DNA of 64,000 nucleotides from Cycas panzhihuaensis (taxonomy: Eukaryota; Cycadophyta), in assembly GCA_023213395.1 (NCBI GenBank), contig CM041465.1, positions 204,545,741-204,609,740 on the forward strand, in the 5' to 3' direction. Position 1 is the stretch's first letter, and every line of letters starts with the position of its first letter. The position numbers and the translations under genes are program-made. This document shows positions 1 to 10,718 of this stretch, one piece after another. The notes below the pieces were generated by a model that was not told where the DNA came from, ran no database searches, and saw nothing but the letters and a program-made list of their open reading frames with translations.

Positions 1-248
1 TAAGTTGTTGAGTTATATAATATTTTATTGTTATTTGGATTCTAGGGGTTGAGGAGTTTCCCTCCTCCCCCAAACTATATATTTGGAGGGGTGTCCAATC
101 CTGGTGTTTTTAGACACTGCCTATATTAGAAATTTGTTATGTACTCACTCAAAGATGGATTGAATACAAAGGCTTATATGCTTATGCAACAATGTTTTTA
201 ACAATTTGATTATGCTCTACTATGTCTCCATCATTGTACAATCCTTCA
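1..248 (+). repeat. 5' LTR of element A (partial)
   Basis: It matches 4713-4959 nearly base for base and ends CAATCCTTCA just before the primer-binding site. Its 5' part lies outside the window. A TATATATTT stretch near 75-90 is a possible TATA region; the equivalent is also present in the 3' LTR. Confidence 0.85.
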
Positions 249-250
249 TT

Positions 251-292
251 TGGTATTAGAGCTTGTTTAGCTCCTTCATTTGATATCAGAGC
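251..292 (+). promoter_or_regulatory. Duplicated tRNA primer-binding site of element A
   Basis: TGGTATTAGAGC at 251-262 and TGATATCAGAGC at 281-292 are both close to TGGTATCAGAGC, the site complementary to the 3' end of plant initiator-Met tRNA. Each is preceded by CTTCATT, so a 30-bp unit covering the LTR end and the PBS has been duplicated in tandem. The PBS primes minus-strand DNA synthesis during reverse transcription. Confidence 0.7.
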
Positions 293-1162
293 ATAGATCC
301 TACGTACATTAGCTAAAATTGTTAGCCTGTTGAAGTTTTTTTTTAGAAGAAAGAAGATTCATTAGTATCTGAAGTAAATCTACTCATAGCAAACCAAATA
401 TTAGTTATATTCATTTTCTGTAAAGTTTTTTAGCAATTTCTTATATTATTTTTCATCAAAATCTAATTATTCTTGATTTATACTTGTAAAATAACCCATG
501 TTTTTCATAAATCTGTGCAGCATCACAGCTACAATCAGTAAATATTTAAGATTTCATCACTCCATGAAGTTTTATTAACAAGTTTACATATTTTGTTAAA
601 TATTTAACTATTTTTTATATATTTAGTCTATTTATTCAATATTTTTTTAGATCTATGCAATAGTTACTACATATTCAACCTAAATAGTTTCTTGGAGAAG
701 CTATACTACAAGTTTTATTATCTATTAATCATTTTTTTAAGTTTTGAAAAAGGGTTAGTTGATAATTATTTATGTGATCTAACTCTGTATACGCTTGGTG
801 AAAGTACTACATATGACTGCTTATTGGAATCCTAGTAAGCTGATCTATCTACTAGAGAAATCGGTTCAAAGTTTCACCTTGTGTGGAAGAAGATCTCATC
901 CTCTGAAGTTCATCTTCTACAAATTTGTCACAGTGACATTACCAAGATCTTTGTATTTTTATATTTAGATATAAACATATATATATTCCTTATTTCTTTG
1001 ATATATCTCCTTCAATATATTTAAAATATTTGGTCTGTGTCTCCCTTATTATATTTTTTGATTGATTATTTATATTACAATCTTTAGAATGGGATCCAAA
1101 GTTGGATTAACAGTTATATTAGAAACCACTATGTATATGTGACCATACTCATTTACAGTGTT
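263..1162. other. Element A leader, nothing coding recognised
   Basis: AT-rich sequence between the primer-binding sites and the first coding-like patch. I see no open frame, RNA gene or clear repeat in it. Confidence 0.5.
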
Positions 1163-1352
1163 CTAGATGAGATATTTTCTCTGTTCACCATTTGATACAT
1201 GATAAGCAACTTTAAGAATGTCTATTCCTTTAGCTCTAAGCTTTTTAACCACCTCGTCCACGTTCTTCTGCTTACGGGAGGGAAACCTATAATATCCTGT
1301 ACATATATCGTGAACCTTTCTATCTGAAGCTGAGAGATTACAAAGCAATGCC
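1163..1352 (-). pseudogene. Unrecognised exon-like fragment inside element A
   Basis: The minus strand has an open frame of about 62 codons preceded by a good splice-acceptor context (TAAAATGCAG before 1352). The peptide starts ALLCNLSASDRK, continues through CTGYYRFPSRKQKNVDEVV and ends near YHVSNGEQRK before a stop. Its composition (mixed charged and hydrophobic residues, no low complexity) looks more like protein than the surrounding AT-rich DNA. I do not recognise the family. It lies 61 bp downstream of the importin-like exon on the same strand. That gap is too short for a typical plant intron and the peptide does not resemble importin, so it may come from another gene or be chance. Confidence 0.35.
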
Positions 1353-1413
1353 TGCATTTTAGAGCAATTGTTATGTCAGATTTTAGAAGGGGACACCATC
1401 TTTTCCATCTTAC

Positions 1414-1825
1414 CCAATTTTAGCCAGCAAGTATGCAAGGCCACTAATCATCTTTTCATTCCCACTTGTAAGGGCTGGTAGCAATAATCCATCTTTAAAT
1501 GATTGCACCCTAGAAAGCAGCACTTGTGGTAGTCCCTCGTGTTGACTCACAAGCTCAATAAGAACTTCTACAGCTAAGTTGAATAAAGAAGACACTTGTA
1601 AGGAGTTATATACAAAATTAAGAAGTGGGTCTACTGGAAAAGTATTTTGTGGAATCTCCATAAAGCACCCCACACGAACCCAACTTAGTAAACATTGTAA
1701 AATTTTACGATTTCTCTCATGCAGTTGAATGCTCTCCATAACCTTATCTTCAGTTTGATGAAGCAGGAACTCAAGAACAGTAGGAGTACAAGAGAGGAGT
1801 TCCTGGTTGAACTGCCACCTTCGAG
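1414..1825 (-). pseudogene. Importin-13/transportin-3-like exon fragment (captured in element A)
   Basis: This minus-strand open frame of about 137 codons resembles the central HEAT-repeat part of plant importin-beta family proteins of the importin-13/transportin-SR type, which carry cargo through nuclear pores. Recognisable segments include RRWQF, LHERNRKILQCLLSWVR, DPLLNFVYNSL and HEGLPQVLLSRVQ. It is bounded by an acceptor-like TTCAG (1826-1830) and a donor-like GGTAAG reading into 1413, so it looks like one genomic exon with intron edges rather than a spliced cDNA copy. No other importin exons were recognised nearby; the family is roughly 900-1000 residues, so this is a small piece. It lies antisense between the two LTRs of element A. 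It is therefore probably a captured gene fragment. A remnant of a real gene into which an element inserted is the alternative. Confidence 0.65.
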
Positions 1826-3900
1826 CTGAACTCACTATGCTATTATTGTTTTGGTCTTCAATAATCTCTTCAAGTACCCAAAGGAGTTTTTCTGCATAGA
1901 TTCTAGAATGGTCTTATTCTCCATAATGAAATAAATTGCACCTAAAACTGTAGATACGATAAGCACCTATACTGTGTAGTTGAGATTAGACCTTGCCCAG
2001 GGGATTACTCGTGAACTTATCAACGTTGGAATAACTATTGCAAGATATGCGATTGTAGTCGTTTTCACCCCAGTTGCAATACTTAGCTTAATCTTGTAAC
2101 CCTTTGCAATTGTCAATCGATTGACGGTATTATGATTTTATTGATTGTATTAGCCGAAAATTGCTCTGGTTCATCAAACATTCAGTGGTGGCATTTTGAT
2201 GCTTTTTTTATTTAAAGTTTTAAAAAATTAAATTATATTATATAAAGTTTCAATTTGAGGGTTTTTAAAGACTCAATCCCTTTTCTATCTTGGCCCCCGG
2301 TTGTATGACCCCTCTACATGACCTTTGGCTCATTGCTAAAGGGGCTTTTTAACTTTCTAACTATTTTCTTTTTATTATTTTTTATTTTTTCCTTAAACAC
2401 AGGGTACCTGGCTAATTTCTTCAATATCTCTTTATTGGGGCATTATTTTTTGATGAAACCTATCCCGTTGAGTCTAAAATTTTCTAAGGTATAACTTAGA
2501 CTGGTCATTTGCCATATTTGGAGCCGATTTAACCTATTTATAATCAGTTTAAGTCAATTCTTTTAAAAAATGACCTTTTTTAACTTATTACCATAAAAAG
2601 TACTTGTAGTTATTTTCATCATAACTTTTTTGTTACACATCAGAATTCAGATCCATTAGTTTTGTTGGGAAGCAAACTTACTCCTCTTCGAACTAACACT
2701 ATTATTTATAAGTTTTAAAGTGTTCTTGCAGGCTTTCAAATCCATCAAAATTGAGGTACATAATAGCTTCTAATTTGTTATTATTACATATTTTCATATA
2801 TTATTTCTCAAGTTTCTAACTAAAAAGTATATTAAGTAGCTCTTTAAACTATATTTAATCATTTTACATTGTTCTATAAGATTTTTACTAGCATTTCATA
2901 ATATTTTGAGCCCCAGGCTCCTGTTAAGCCTAAAAAAGATAACTGCATCTTTTGTACATGAAAATCTTGACTTGTAGGAACCCGTTCTCAAAATGGTCAG
3001 TTTTATTAACTAGATATTTCATTGATCTTCAAATTGGTATAATTTCACCTTATTTTGACATTGTTTAGCATAGCTTTGAAGCTACTTAACTTGAGCGTTC
3101 AAGATATCCCAACAGGCTTGTCTTCTAAACCTTTTTTAAAAGAAGTTCTTACTTTATTTCTTATTGATCACTTATGATATATATTTAAGACTTTCATTTG
3201 ACTTTCATATAGCTTATTTTAAGCTAATTTGTAGTAGAAATTGATCATATACATCTCAAGTAACTGATAAGCCAAGTGGTTCTACAACATAAAACAAATA
3301 CAATTCCTTTTTTTAAGTTTCTTCTTCATATTTTTTATCTCTCAAAGTGAAAATATACATATATATTTTAGATTTTCAGCATTATATATCTTCGTCAAGA
3401 CAAAGGGATTTCATGAATTGAAAATGAAAGTCATTCTCTTACTGAAATTTGTGGTTATTAATTTAAAAAATCATAAGCTTAATAATTCCTTATTTGTCAT
3501 CATCAAAGCCTTATTTCATATTTGCATAGTTAAAAGGATCTTAGTTGCTTTCAAAATTTGCTCATATATTCATTATATGTTAAAGTATATTCTAAAGGTA
3601 TACACTTATTGAAAGCATTTTTTCCATCTATCATTATTGGAAAGTTCATTTACTAGTTACACTTATAAAAGTTGCATCTAGTTGGTAATACATTTTACCT
3701 TCCAAAGATAGTTTTTCACTTTCAAAAGCATTGTGATTACTTGCATAGTTATTTCAAAGAGTATATTTGAAATTATATAAGTTTATTAATTTATTAAGTT
3801 CTTTGATTCCTTCTAAATGCACATATTTTATTGAGAAGTATAAAAAGTTCACTTGGTAAAAGCATATCTTTTTTTATTATGTACTAAAGTTTTCTATACA
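1826..3900. other. Element A interior without recognisable genes
   Basis: About 2 kb of AT-rich sequence. Short open frames here (for example 3418-3612) are lysine- and isoleucine-rich translations of AT-rich DNA with no family resemblance. A few GC-richer patches near 2290-2345 and 2905-2935 were not recognised. Confidence 0.5.
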
Positions 3901-4140
3901 AATGGCAATAAATCTAAATAAAATACAATTTCCTAAATTTGATGGCCATATTTTTTCGCAATGGCATAAAATAATGTAAAATTATTTTATTACAAATGAT
4001 CTTTGGAAATACTTATAAGATGAATATGATCTTAATATTAAAGAAGACATTAAAAAGGATAATAAAGCCTTAGTTATACTATTTTACACTATAGATGATA
4101 ATGTTTTTTCTAAGTTTGTGAAATGACAACTTCTAAATCT
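3901..4140 (+). pseudogene. Decayed Copia gag N-terminus (element A)
   Basis: Translation from 3901 gives MAINLNKIQFPKFDGHIFSQ followed by WHKIM, a stop, then NDLWKY and, after another stop, KKDNKALVILFY. This is the layout of Copia-type Gag (UBN2 family): a 'lining up' F-DG-F-W motif, then LW and KA.ILL motifs. Gag would form the virus-like particle. In-frame stops begin within 30 codons, so no product is expected. The gag starts about 3.6 kb after the PBS, far further than in a typical element. This supports acquisition of foreign sequence between the two. Confidence 0.55.
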
Positions 4141-4604
4141 ATATGGAACACCTTATATTCTATTCATAGGGGAGACACCCTTAATATAAATGCATTTAAG
4201 TTTGATATTGTTAAGTATGTGAGACAGATGTGAGAGTAGGTTGATTGTGATAGAAAGACCAAGGAGGAAAATTCGAGTCAAATGCATAATCACCTTGTTC
4301 CACGTGGAACTGATCCTCCATTTGAGAGGGAGAAACCTTATGATATGATAGTTATTCACAACACAAAGATTTTAGAATACAAAGTCAAAGTTCTAGGAGA
4401 TAAAGTTATAGTTGAAGCCATTCACCTTCATTCAAATCAAGCTACATTTACTTGGAGATTTTTTTAACCACTCAATGTTAAGAAATACACATTACCAAGA
4501 GGAGAAGGCGAGTTGATAATGATCAATCTAGATAAATATTCAAGTTTTTTTCAAGTTCAAGTTTCACAAGTTTAAAGAAAAGATAAAGTTGTTCGTGATG
4601 ACTC
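4141..4604 (+). other. Element A region between gag remnant and 3' LTR
   Basis: It has one 61-codon open frame (4282-4467) of no recognised family. The coding part that would normally hold protease, integrase and RT is absent. The region ends in the purine tract at 4605-4617. Confidence 0.4.
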
Positions 4605-4617
4605 TTAAGGGGGAGAA
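4605..4617 (+). promoter_or_regulatory. Polypurine tract of element A
   Basis: TTAAGGGGGAGAA lies directly before the LTR start TGTTGGGG. It is the expected plus-strand primer site. Confidence 0.75.
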
Positions 4618-4959
4618 TGTTGGGGTTAATGTTCATCACCCCACTCCCACTTTTCACACATGTGAGTGGACACATGTTAAGGTAAGTCAAGTAAGGTTAA
4701 GTTGATTTGAGTTAAGTTGTTGAGTTATGTAATATTTTATTGTTGTTTGAATTATAGGAATTGAGGAGTTTCCCTCCTCCTGCAAACTATATATTTAGAA
4801 GGGGTCCAACCCTGGTGTTTTGAGACACTGCCTATATTAGAAATTTGTTATGTACTCACTCAAAGATGGATTGAATAGAAAGGCTTATGTGTTTATGTAA
4901 CAATGTTTTTGACTATTTGATTATGCTCTGCTCTGTCTCTATCATTGTACAATCCTTCA
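4618..4959 (+). repeat. 3' LTR of element A (342 bp)
   Basis: It begins TGTTGGGGTTAATG and ends TTGTACAATCCTTCA. Its last 247 bases are the direct repeat of 1-248. An ACTATATATTT element about 170 bases in is the likely TATA region. Confidence 0.85.
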
Positions 4960-5030
4960 CATGGAGTCCATAAGTTCTAATGCTTGTCACTAAATCCATA
5001 GGTATGGTTAGTACCATTACATAAACCTAA

Positions 5031-5342
5031 TATTATAAACTAAAAATCACATCTCTTCATGTAAACTAATATATCCCTTGGTTAATGTAATTCTTTCATA
5101 AGTGTATAAGGCATGAAAGAGAAGTAGATGATTACCAATTATGAATTTATCTTGAAAGTTGGCTATTTAAAGGCAATCATAGGTAATAATATTTTCTTAG
5201 AGGAGTCCTCACCTTAAAGAGGACCAATATTCATCTCATTTAATTATTTTTATACTATTTTACTTGGCAGTCAATATATTCTTATTGTTTTATGTTAATC
5301 TTCTTTTGTAGTCATGTTATTAAACTCGCAAGGTCTATAACA
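5031..5342 (+). repeat. 5' LTR of element B
   Basis: About 312 bp, alignable along its length with 10736-11036 despite many substitutions. Its last five bases, TAACA (5338-5342), are one copy of the target duplication made by element C. Confidence 0.7.
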
Positions 5343-5646
5343 TGAAGTGATCTTAAATTGGACCTACTTCTACAAAATAGAAGGAAAATTATAATGAAAG
5401 CTAAATAGGCACAATTATCCTCGGCACCAAGTGCTAAATAAAATTAGGATTAACCCAAAAATAAATCTTATAAAAATGAGTTAGGGGTCTCCCCTATTTA
5501 TAAATGCTAATATGGCTTCCTATTTAAAAATTAACTTTAGATTAATTAAAGAATATCTCTCCCTAATAATAATTATTATAATTAAAAAAAAAAAAAAAAA
5601 AACTAATAAAATACCAACTTCTCCTTAATGGAATAGGATCACTACA
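5343..5646 (-). repeat. 3' LTR of element C
   Basis: 304 bp, TG...CA on the plus strand. It contains an A-rich run near 5584-5602 that is absent from the other copy. Confidence 0.85.
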
Positions 5647-7091
5647 ATCCATCCCTCCTTCAAAGAATACTTTGCCTATGAATTATTTATAATTTTATCA
5701 CTTAGAAGTCTAGAGCATGTATATCTTTGTAAATATATCTTTGATCTTCCACCTACTAGGGCTTTAATATCATAGACTTTGGATTCTCTATTATCTCGTT
5801 ATCTCAAAGCAACCCATATATATCCTCTTTTCATTTATGATATTACTCTATCTGTAACTATTTTTATTGGTGGCTCTCTCTTTAATTGATCCTCAAACTT
5901 GTATGTTCTAAGGTCATGCATCCTAGTTTCATATTATATCCACTTGCAATTATCCTTAAGGAAAATTTAAGGGATTATAGGGAAAAGGTATGGAATATAA
6001 AAATTATATCAAGAAGATAAATTGTAGAAATAAAGGGTAAGAATGTAAAGGTGGGATTGCATATAAGGGATATAGAATGTAAGGGTTAAATTACATGAGG
6101 GGAGGTATATCTGGGTATATATTAAGGATAGATAATTAAAAAATATAAGGCATAAAGGATATAGACGAGTTATTTCATAGGGGAAACTTAAGGGAAGTAT
6201 ATATGGGGACTTAAATAGGGAATGTAATATGTGATAGATAGGTTGGATAAGAGGCAGACAAAAAGGATTTATGGGTGATGAAGGTGTTGTTATATAGAAT
6301 AAAGGGCAAATGAATCTAGATATACTAATGAACTTGGGATTTGATTAGAATAAGGAAAATCCATTAGGAATAAGGGCTAGGCATTCCTTATGGGAAAAGA
6401 ATTTTAGTAATGCCATGTGAAGATGATTTATAGAGTAATGCAAAAGGTGAAAGGGAAGCAATATAGGGTAGTGAGAAGGTTGGTGATAAAGGGTAACGCT
6501 TTGTAAAAGGGATGTATAATAATAGCATTAGAGGTTGAAACTTGTTAAGAGAGGCTTGGAAGAGGAAGGATATGGAGGTGGTGATAAAGTGGCTTCCTAG
6601 GGAATGGGATGTAAAAGGGATCTCAAGTGGTATAGGAATTTTACCTACTAGGAATAAGGAACCTAAAGCTTCAAGTTCTAATTTATTTATAGGACTTTGT
6701 ACTGCAGGGGGTGAGGGTTTTTTCAAGGTTGTAGAATTTAGGATATCAAGATGAATAAGGAAACTTCTAAAAGAAATAGATAAGTGTACGACTAGATCAG
6801 ATTTTAAAGCAAGTACCTTTCTAAAGATATCTTATACCTTGGTTTCCTCCTCAATCTCATTAATAAATATCTCCTTACTTAACAACTCCCTATTAATGGG
6901 TATTTCCATGCTTAATTCATATGTGTTATGTGCATTTTCATCATACTGCTCATCAATAGTGTCTTCATTAAATTGTTCTTTAATTTGTTGAGTTGGTTCT
7001 TTCCTTTCTCTTACCTAATCTTCTACTTTCTCTTGATGAATTCCTAATTCAACCATGTTTTCTTCATAGTTTTCCTCACAACATTTATTCT
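5647..7091 (-). other. Element C interior, mostly non-coding
   Basis: The first bases (5647-5666) are pyrimidine-rich on the plus strand and form the minus-strand polypurine tract. Opposite-strand open frames at 6388-6726 and 6542-6754 overlap each other and match nothing I recognise. GGG-rich, AT-rich low-complexity sequence dominates 5960-6720. Confidence 0.5.
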
Positions 7092-7400
7092 TTAAATTTG
7101 TGAAGGCTTCATTAAAGGAAGAATCACTAATGTTCTTATTTTGGTACTCAAGTCACCACCTTCCAATTTGTTCATCAAAGAGTATGAGAAGTCTTTTTTA
7201 GAAGAGTTCTCACTCAATCCAATAAGACACATTAGGGGTCCATTGCAAAACTTTCCATCTAAATATGGCTTAATAAATAAATAATATCTAATTTTTAGTG
7301 TTTTACTAATTTTAAAATATGCTTTAACCTTATCTAACCATTTTATAGGTTGCATTTCTCCCTCCCCCCATGAAAATAAGGATATATAGCCCTATTATTA
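7092..7400 (-). pseudogene. Gag-like remnant of element C
   Basis: Reading from about 7390 on the minus strand gives FHGGREKMQPIKWLDKVKAY followed by FKI. This resembles the start of a retroelement Gag core, in which an F-G motif is followed by a WLDKVE.YF-type motif (Ty3/Gypsy-like). The frame then runs 87 codons to a stop at 7092 without further recognisable motifs. No zinc knuckle, protease or RT follows. It is taken as a truncated gag fragment with modest certainty. Confidence 0.4.
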
Positions 7401-7906
7401 AATGTTAACTTTAAATAATAACTCAAAATAATGCCCTATAAATCTAAATTTCAATGCTTTAAACAAAATTAAATTATGATGCCTATAACAAAAGTTATAG
7501 CCCCTTTAAGGTGGGTCATAATTAGGGATTTTAGGGACTATAACAATACCTATTACCAAAATGTTAATTACCTTTACTCTAATATTTAATCACTTTAAAA
7601 CCACTTCAAATGAAAAGTAAACATTAAGATTCACAAAGTCAAAAAAGGTTGAGGTCAATCAAACACTTGTAGCTAAAGTTATAACTATTTGAAGTTGCAA
7701 TAGTAGATTCTAGACTCTAAAGATAGTGATGAATGGTAGGTTCAAACTAAATTCCATATAATTTTTATAATTTCATTCTAAAACCTATAATATAACCACT
7801 CAAAATTTAAAGAACAAGCCTGTTTGAATCAAATTCATGACTATTATTTTAAAATTCTTTTGTTTATACTTTTGAAAATGTAGATCCTTAATATGCCAAA
7901 AATGCA

Positions 7907-7918
7907 GCTTTAATACCA
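7907..7918 (-). promoter_or_regulatory. Primer-binding site of element C
   Basis: The minus strand reads TGGTATTAAAGC two bases inside the LTR that starts at 7921 on the plus strand. It is a Met-tRNA type PBS with two changes from TGGTATCAGAGC. Confidence 0.7.
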
Positions 7919-7920
7919 CT

Positions 7921-8259
7921 TGAAGTGATCCTAAATTGGATTTACTTATACAAAATACAAGGAAAACTTAAATAAAAGTTAAATATGCAAAATTACTTTA
8001 AGCACCAAGTGTCAAATAAAATTAAGATTTACCCAAAAATAAAACTTAAAAAAATAAGTTAAGGGTCTTCCTTATTTATAAGTGAAAATATAGCTCTCTA
8101 TTTAAAAAATTGACTTCAATAATAATATTAATAATAAAATACTGACTTCCTAATATAAAAATTGATTTCATATAAATTTAAAACTATCACTCCCTAATAA
8201 TAATAAAACTAACTTCTAATAAAATACCATCTTCTCTTCAATGGAATAGGATCACTATA
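7921..8259 (-). repeat. 5' LTR of element C
   Basis: 339 bp. It is longer than its partner through extra AATAATA-type sequence, and its outer end has mutated from CTACA to CTATA. TAACA follows at 8260-8264. Confidence 0.85.
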
Positions 8260-8266
8260 TAACAAA

Positions 8267-8278
8267 TGGTATTATAGC
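8267..8278 (+). promoter_or_regulatory. Primer-binding site of element B
   Basis: TGGTATTATAGC lies two bases after the TAACA end of the B 5' LTR once C is removed. This position confirms both the orientation of B and the nesting. Confidence 0.7.
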
Positions 8279-9136
8279 CACTTGGTGCTATTACTCTCTT
8301 AGACACTTCTTTAGAGATTTAAACTTATATAGGAATCCATATATTACAATGGTAAAAGCAAGGGTTTCACATAGCCCTTATTAATAATGGTAAAAGTCTT
8401 TTCAAAAGCCAAATCATGTGTAAGATTACTCAAAGTATTTAAGTATAACGTGGATATTATTGGGCTTATATCAAACATTAGGAGGGTATTTTGTAGGGTT
8501 AAAATATAAAGCCATAAATCTTGGCTAAGACTAAACAACAATAATTAAATCATTGCAAGAGGTCTTAGTTTAAGCACTATTTAAACTCTTATTCAAGCTA
8601 TAATATTTTCATAAGACCCATGCCTCTCCTACTTGACACTTAGGCTCTTAATGATAAAAATCAATAATTATTCAATAGCACATATGGAGATCTTACTATA
8701 GGATTATGATTGCCATGCATTTGTAAAGTCATATCCCAAAGTTAGTCAAGATTTAGTGTAATCAATGTAGGAAAAAATCACAAGTTTGTAGGCATGAATA
8801 GGAAGAAAATTAAATTTAAAAACATACCCTTCTAAAGGTTTATAAGCCACATTAAATTTGATTTTATAAACATTAGGTTTCACCCCTATCATGAAGACTA
8901 GGGTCATCCACATAGATCCATGTGATGAGGTGCTAATTTTTGTCCTAAAAATAATCTTTTCCTACCTATTAGTGATCTCTCTATTATAACTTTCATTTGA
9001 GAAAACAAATTTTAGTGTTGTCTATTTCATTGGGATCTACACTCAATCACCTTTGAAATGAGGATATATATGACCTATTTTGAAGTCACATTACTTGAGA
9101 AATTAATCTTGAAACTTTAGCAAAGAAATTTTAAGG
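8279..9136 (+). other. Element B interior, no genes seen
   Basis: AT-rich and without meaningful frames; an open stretch at 8344-8541 on the minus strand is unrecognised. Probably non-coding leader of a non-autonomous element. Confidence 0.5.
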
Positions 9137-10688
9137 AGTTTTGTAAGATTCGATTATCAACCTTACAACAATTAAAATTTTACTATCAGGTATCCAATTT
9201 CAACAATTTTTTTGATTTTGTATATTTTTTTATTATGTTTATATTTGTGTAAATTTATAGGGAAAATAAGTTAGAAAGGTTGTTTTGGAGCTCTTCTTAG
9301 GAGAATTGATGCTAAAAAAACCAAGGAAAGCTCCCTTTAAGAGAGTGCATAACACTCTTCTTCCTGCAAAAAGCATGGCATAAAGAGTCAAAGAGATCTA
9401 TAAGTAAGCTAGGGATCTCCAACAATCTATATAATTAATTATGTCACTATAGCATATAGCAAATGACATAGTAGTTTATGTTAACATATTGATAGAAATT
9501 GTTAATCATATTCAAAAGGCCAAAAAGATGGAATATATATCATGTAAAGAATGACTCATAAAGGAAGAAACCTTAACTAAAGAGCCTAGGGAAATGTAAG
9601 TTACTACTAATCTTTTACGGCCTCTTCCAAGTATAAAGAAAAATCGATGAAGTTGCTTAATAGCTTGACCTTCTAATAGCAAGGATACACAATGCCTTTT
9701 ATGTATCCTGCTTAAAAAGAAAAGTTAAGGACTCAATCATAATGTAAATATCCTTATTAGTGTTAAATGAAGAAGGATTATACATCTTACAACCATGAGT
9801 AATAATTTATGTAGGAACTAAATAATTACATAACAAAGAAGTAAATGAATACCTTATCAACTAAAAGTATATGGACACTAAAGATGTGATATAAGAAGAT
9901 AAAACCTTAACGGGTTTTGTAGGATTATGTTATCAGTCTTATGGCAATAAAAAATTTACCTTATGGTATCTAATTTCAACATTTTTTTCTATTTCATATA
10001 TTTTTTTCATAATGTTTATATATGTATATAAATTTATAGGGTAAATAAGCAAGAAAGGTTATTTTGGAGCTCTTTTTATGGGAACTAATGCTAAAAAAAA
10101 CTAAGGAAATCTCCCCTTAAGAGAGTGCATAACACTTGTCTTCCTCAAGAAAAACATGACACAAAGACTCAAAGAGCTTTATAAGTAAGTCAGGGATCTC
10201 CAACAATATATGCATATGGTTACATCACTATAGTAGATAGTAAATGACATGCTAGTTTATGTTAACATGTTGATAGAAAGTGTTAATCAAATTCAAAGGG
10301 GTAAAAAGGTGGATATATATCATATGAATAATGACTCATCAAAGAGAAAACTCTAACTAAGGATCCTAGGGAAATCTAAGTTATTACTAATCTTTTATGG
10401 CCTCTTCCAAGTATAAAGGAAAATCAATGAAGTTGCTTGTTAACTTGACCTCCCAACAGTAAGGGCGCACAATGCTTTTTTTTGTATCCTACTTAAAAAG
10501 AAAAGTTAAGGACAAAATCACAACATAAATGTCCTTAATGGTGTTAAATGAAGAAGGATCTTATATCTTACAACTAGAAGTAATAATCTAGATAAGAACT
10601 TGATAATTACATAACAAAGAAGTAAATGAATAACTTATCAACTAAAAGTATATGGACACTGAAGATGTGACATAAGAAGATAAAACCT
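9137..10688 (+). repeat. Tandem duplication of about 775 bp inside element B
   Basis: Copy 1 runs from about 9137 to 9911 and copy 2 from about 9912 to 10688. Matching landmarks are TTGGAGCTCTT, AAGAGAGTGCATAACACT, GGGATCTCCAACAAT, GGCCTCTTCCAAGTATAAAG and ACTAAAAGTATATGGACACT, each repeated about 775 bp apart. The copies differ by many substitutions and small indels, so the duplication is old. Neither copy has a coding frame. Confidence 0.85.
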
Positions 10689-10718
10689 GCAAGTTTTGAT
10701 TCTTTAAGGACATCATTT

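Larger units (their letters stand above)
1..4959 (+). mobile_element. Element A: Copia-type LTR retrotransposon, 5' end cut by the window
   Basis: The first 248 bases and 4618-4959 are direct copies of the same LTR, with only scattered differences. The left copy is followed by a primer-binding site of the initiator-Met tRNA type. The right copy is preceded by a purine tract ending in AAGGGGGAGAA. The 3' LTR begins TGTTGGGG and ends CCTTCA, the usual TG...CA limits. By comparison about 95 bases of the 5' LTR lie before the window. The interior of about 4.4 kb has only a decayed gag-like piece near its 3' end and no recognisable pol. Most of it is unrelated sequence, including an antisense host gene fragment. 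It is best read as a non-autonomous, gene-fragment-carrying Copia derivative. The left target duplication cannot be seen. Confidence 0.8.
5343..8259 (-). mobile_element. Element C: short LTR retrotransposon nested in element B
   Basis: Direct repeats at 5343-5646 and 7921-8259 share TGAAGTGATCYTAAATTGGA at one end and AATGGAATAGGATCACTA at the other. On the minus strand the LTR after 7921 is followed by TGGTATTAAAGC (7918-7907), a Met-type PBS. The other LTR is preceded by a GAAGGAGGGATGG purine tract. TAACA flanks the element on both sides (5338-5342 and 8260-8264), a perfect 5-bp target duplication. The element is about 2.9 kb with only a gag-like scrap, so it is non-autonomous. Confidence 0.85.

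Noticed and set aside
6388-6754. Overlapping frames of 112 and 70 codons in element C
   Set aside because: Opposite strands of the same low-complexity sequence with no recognisable motif.
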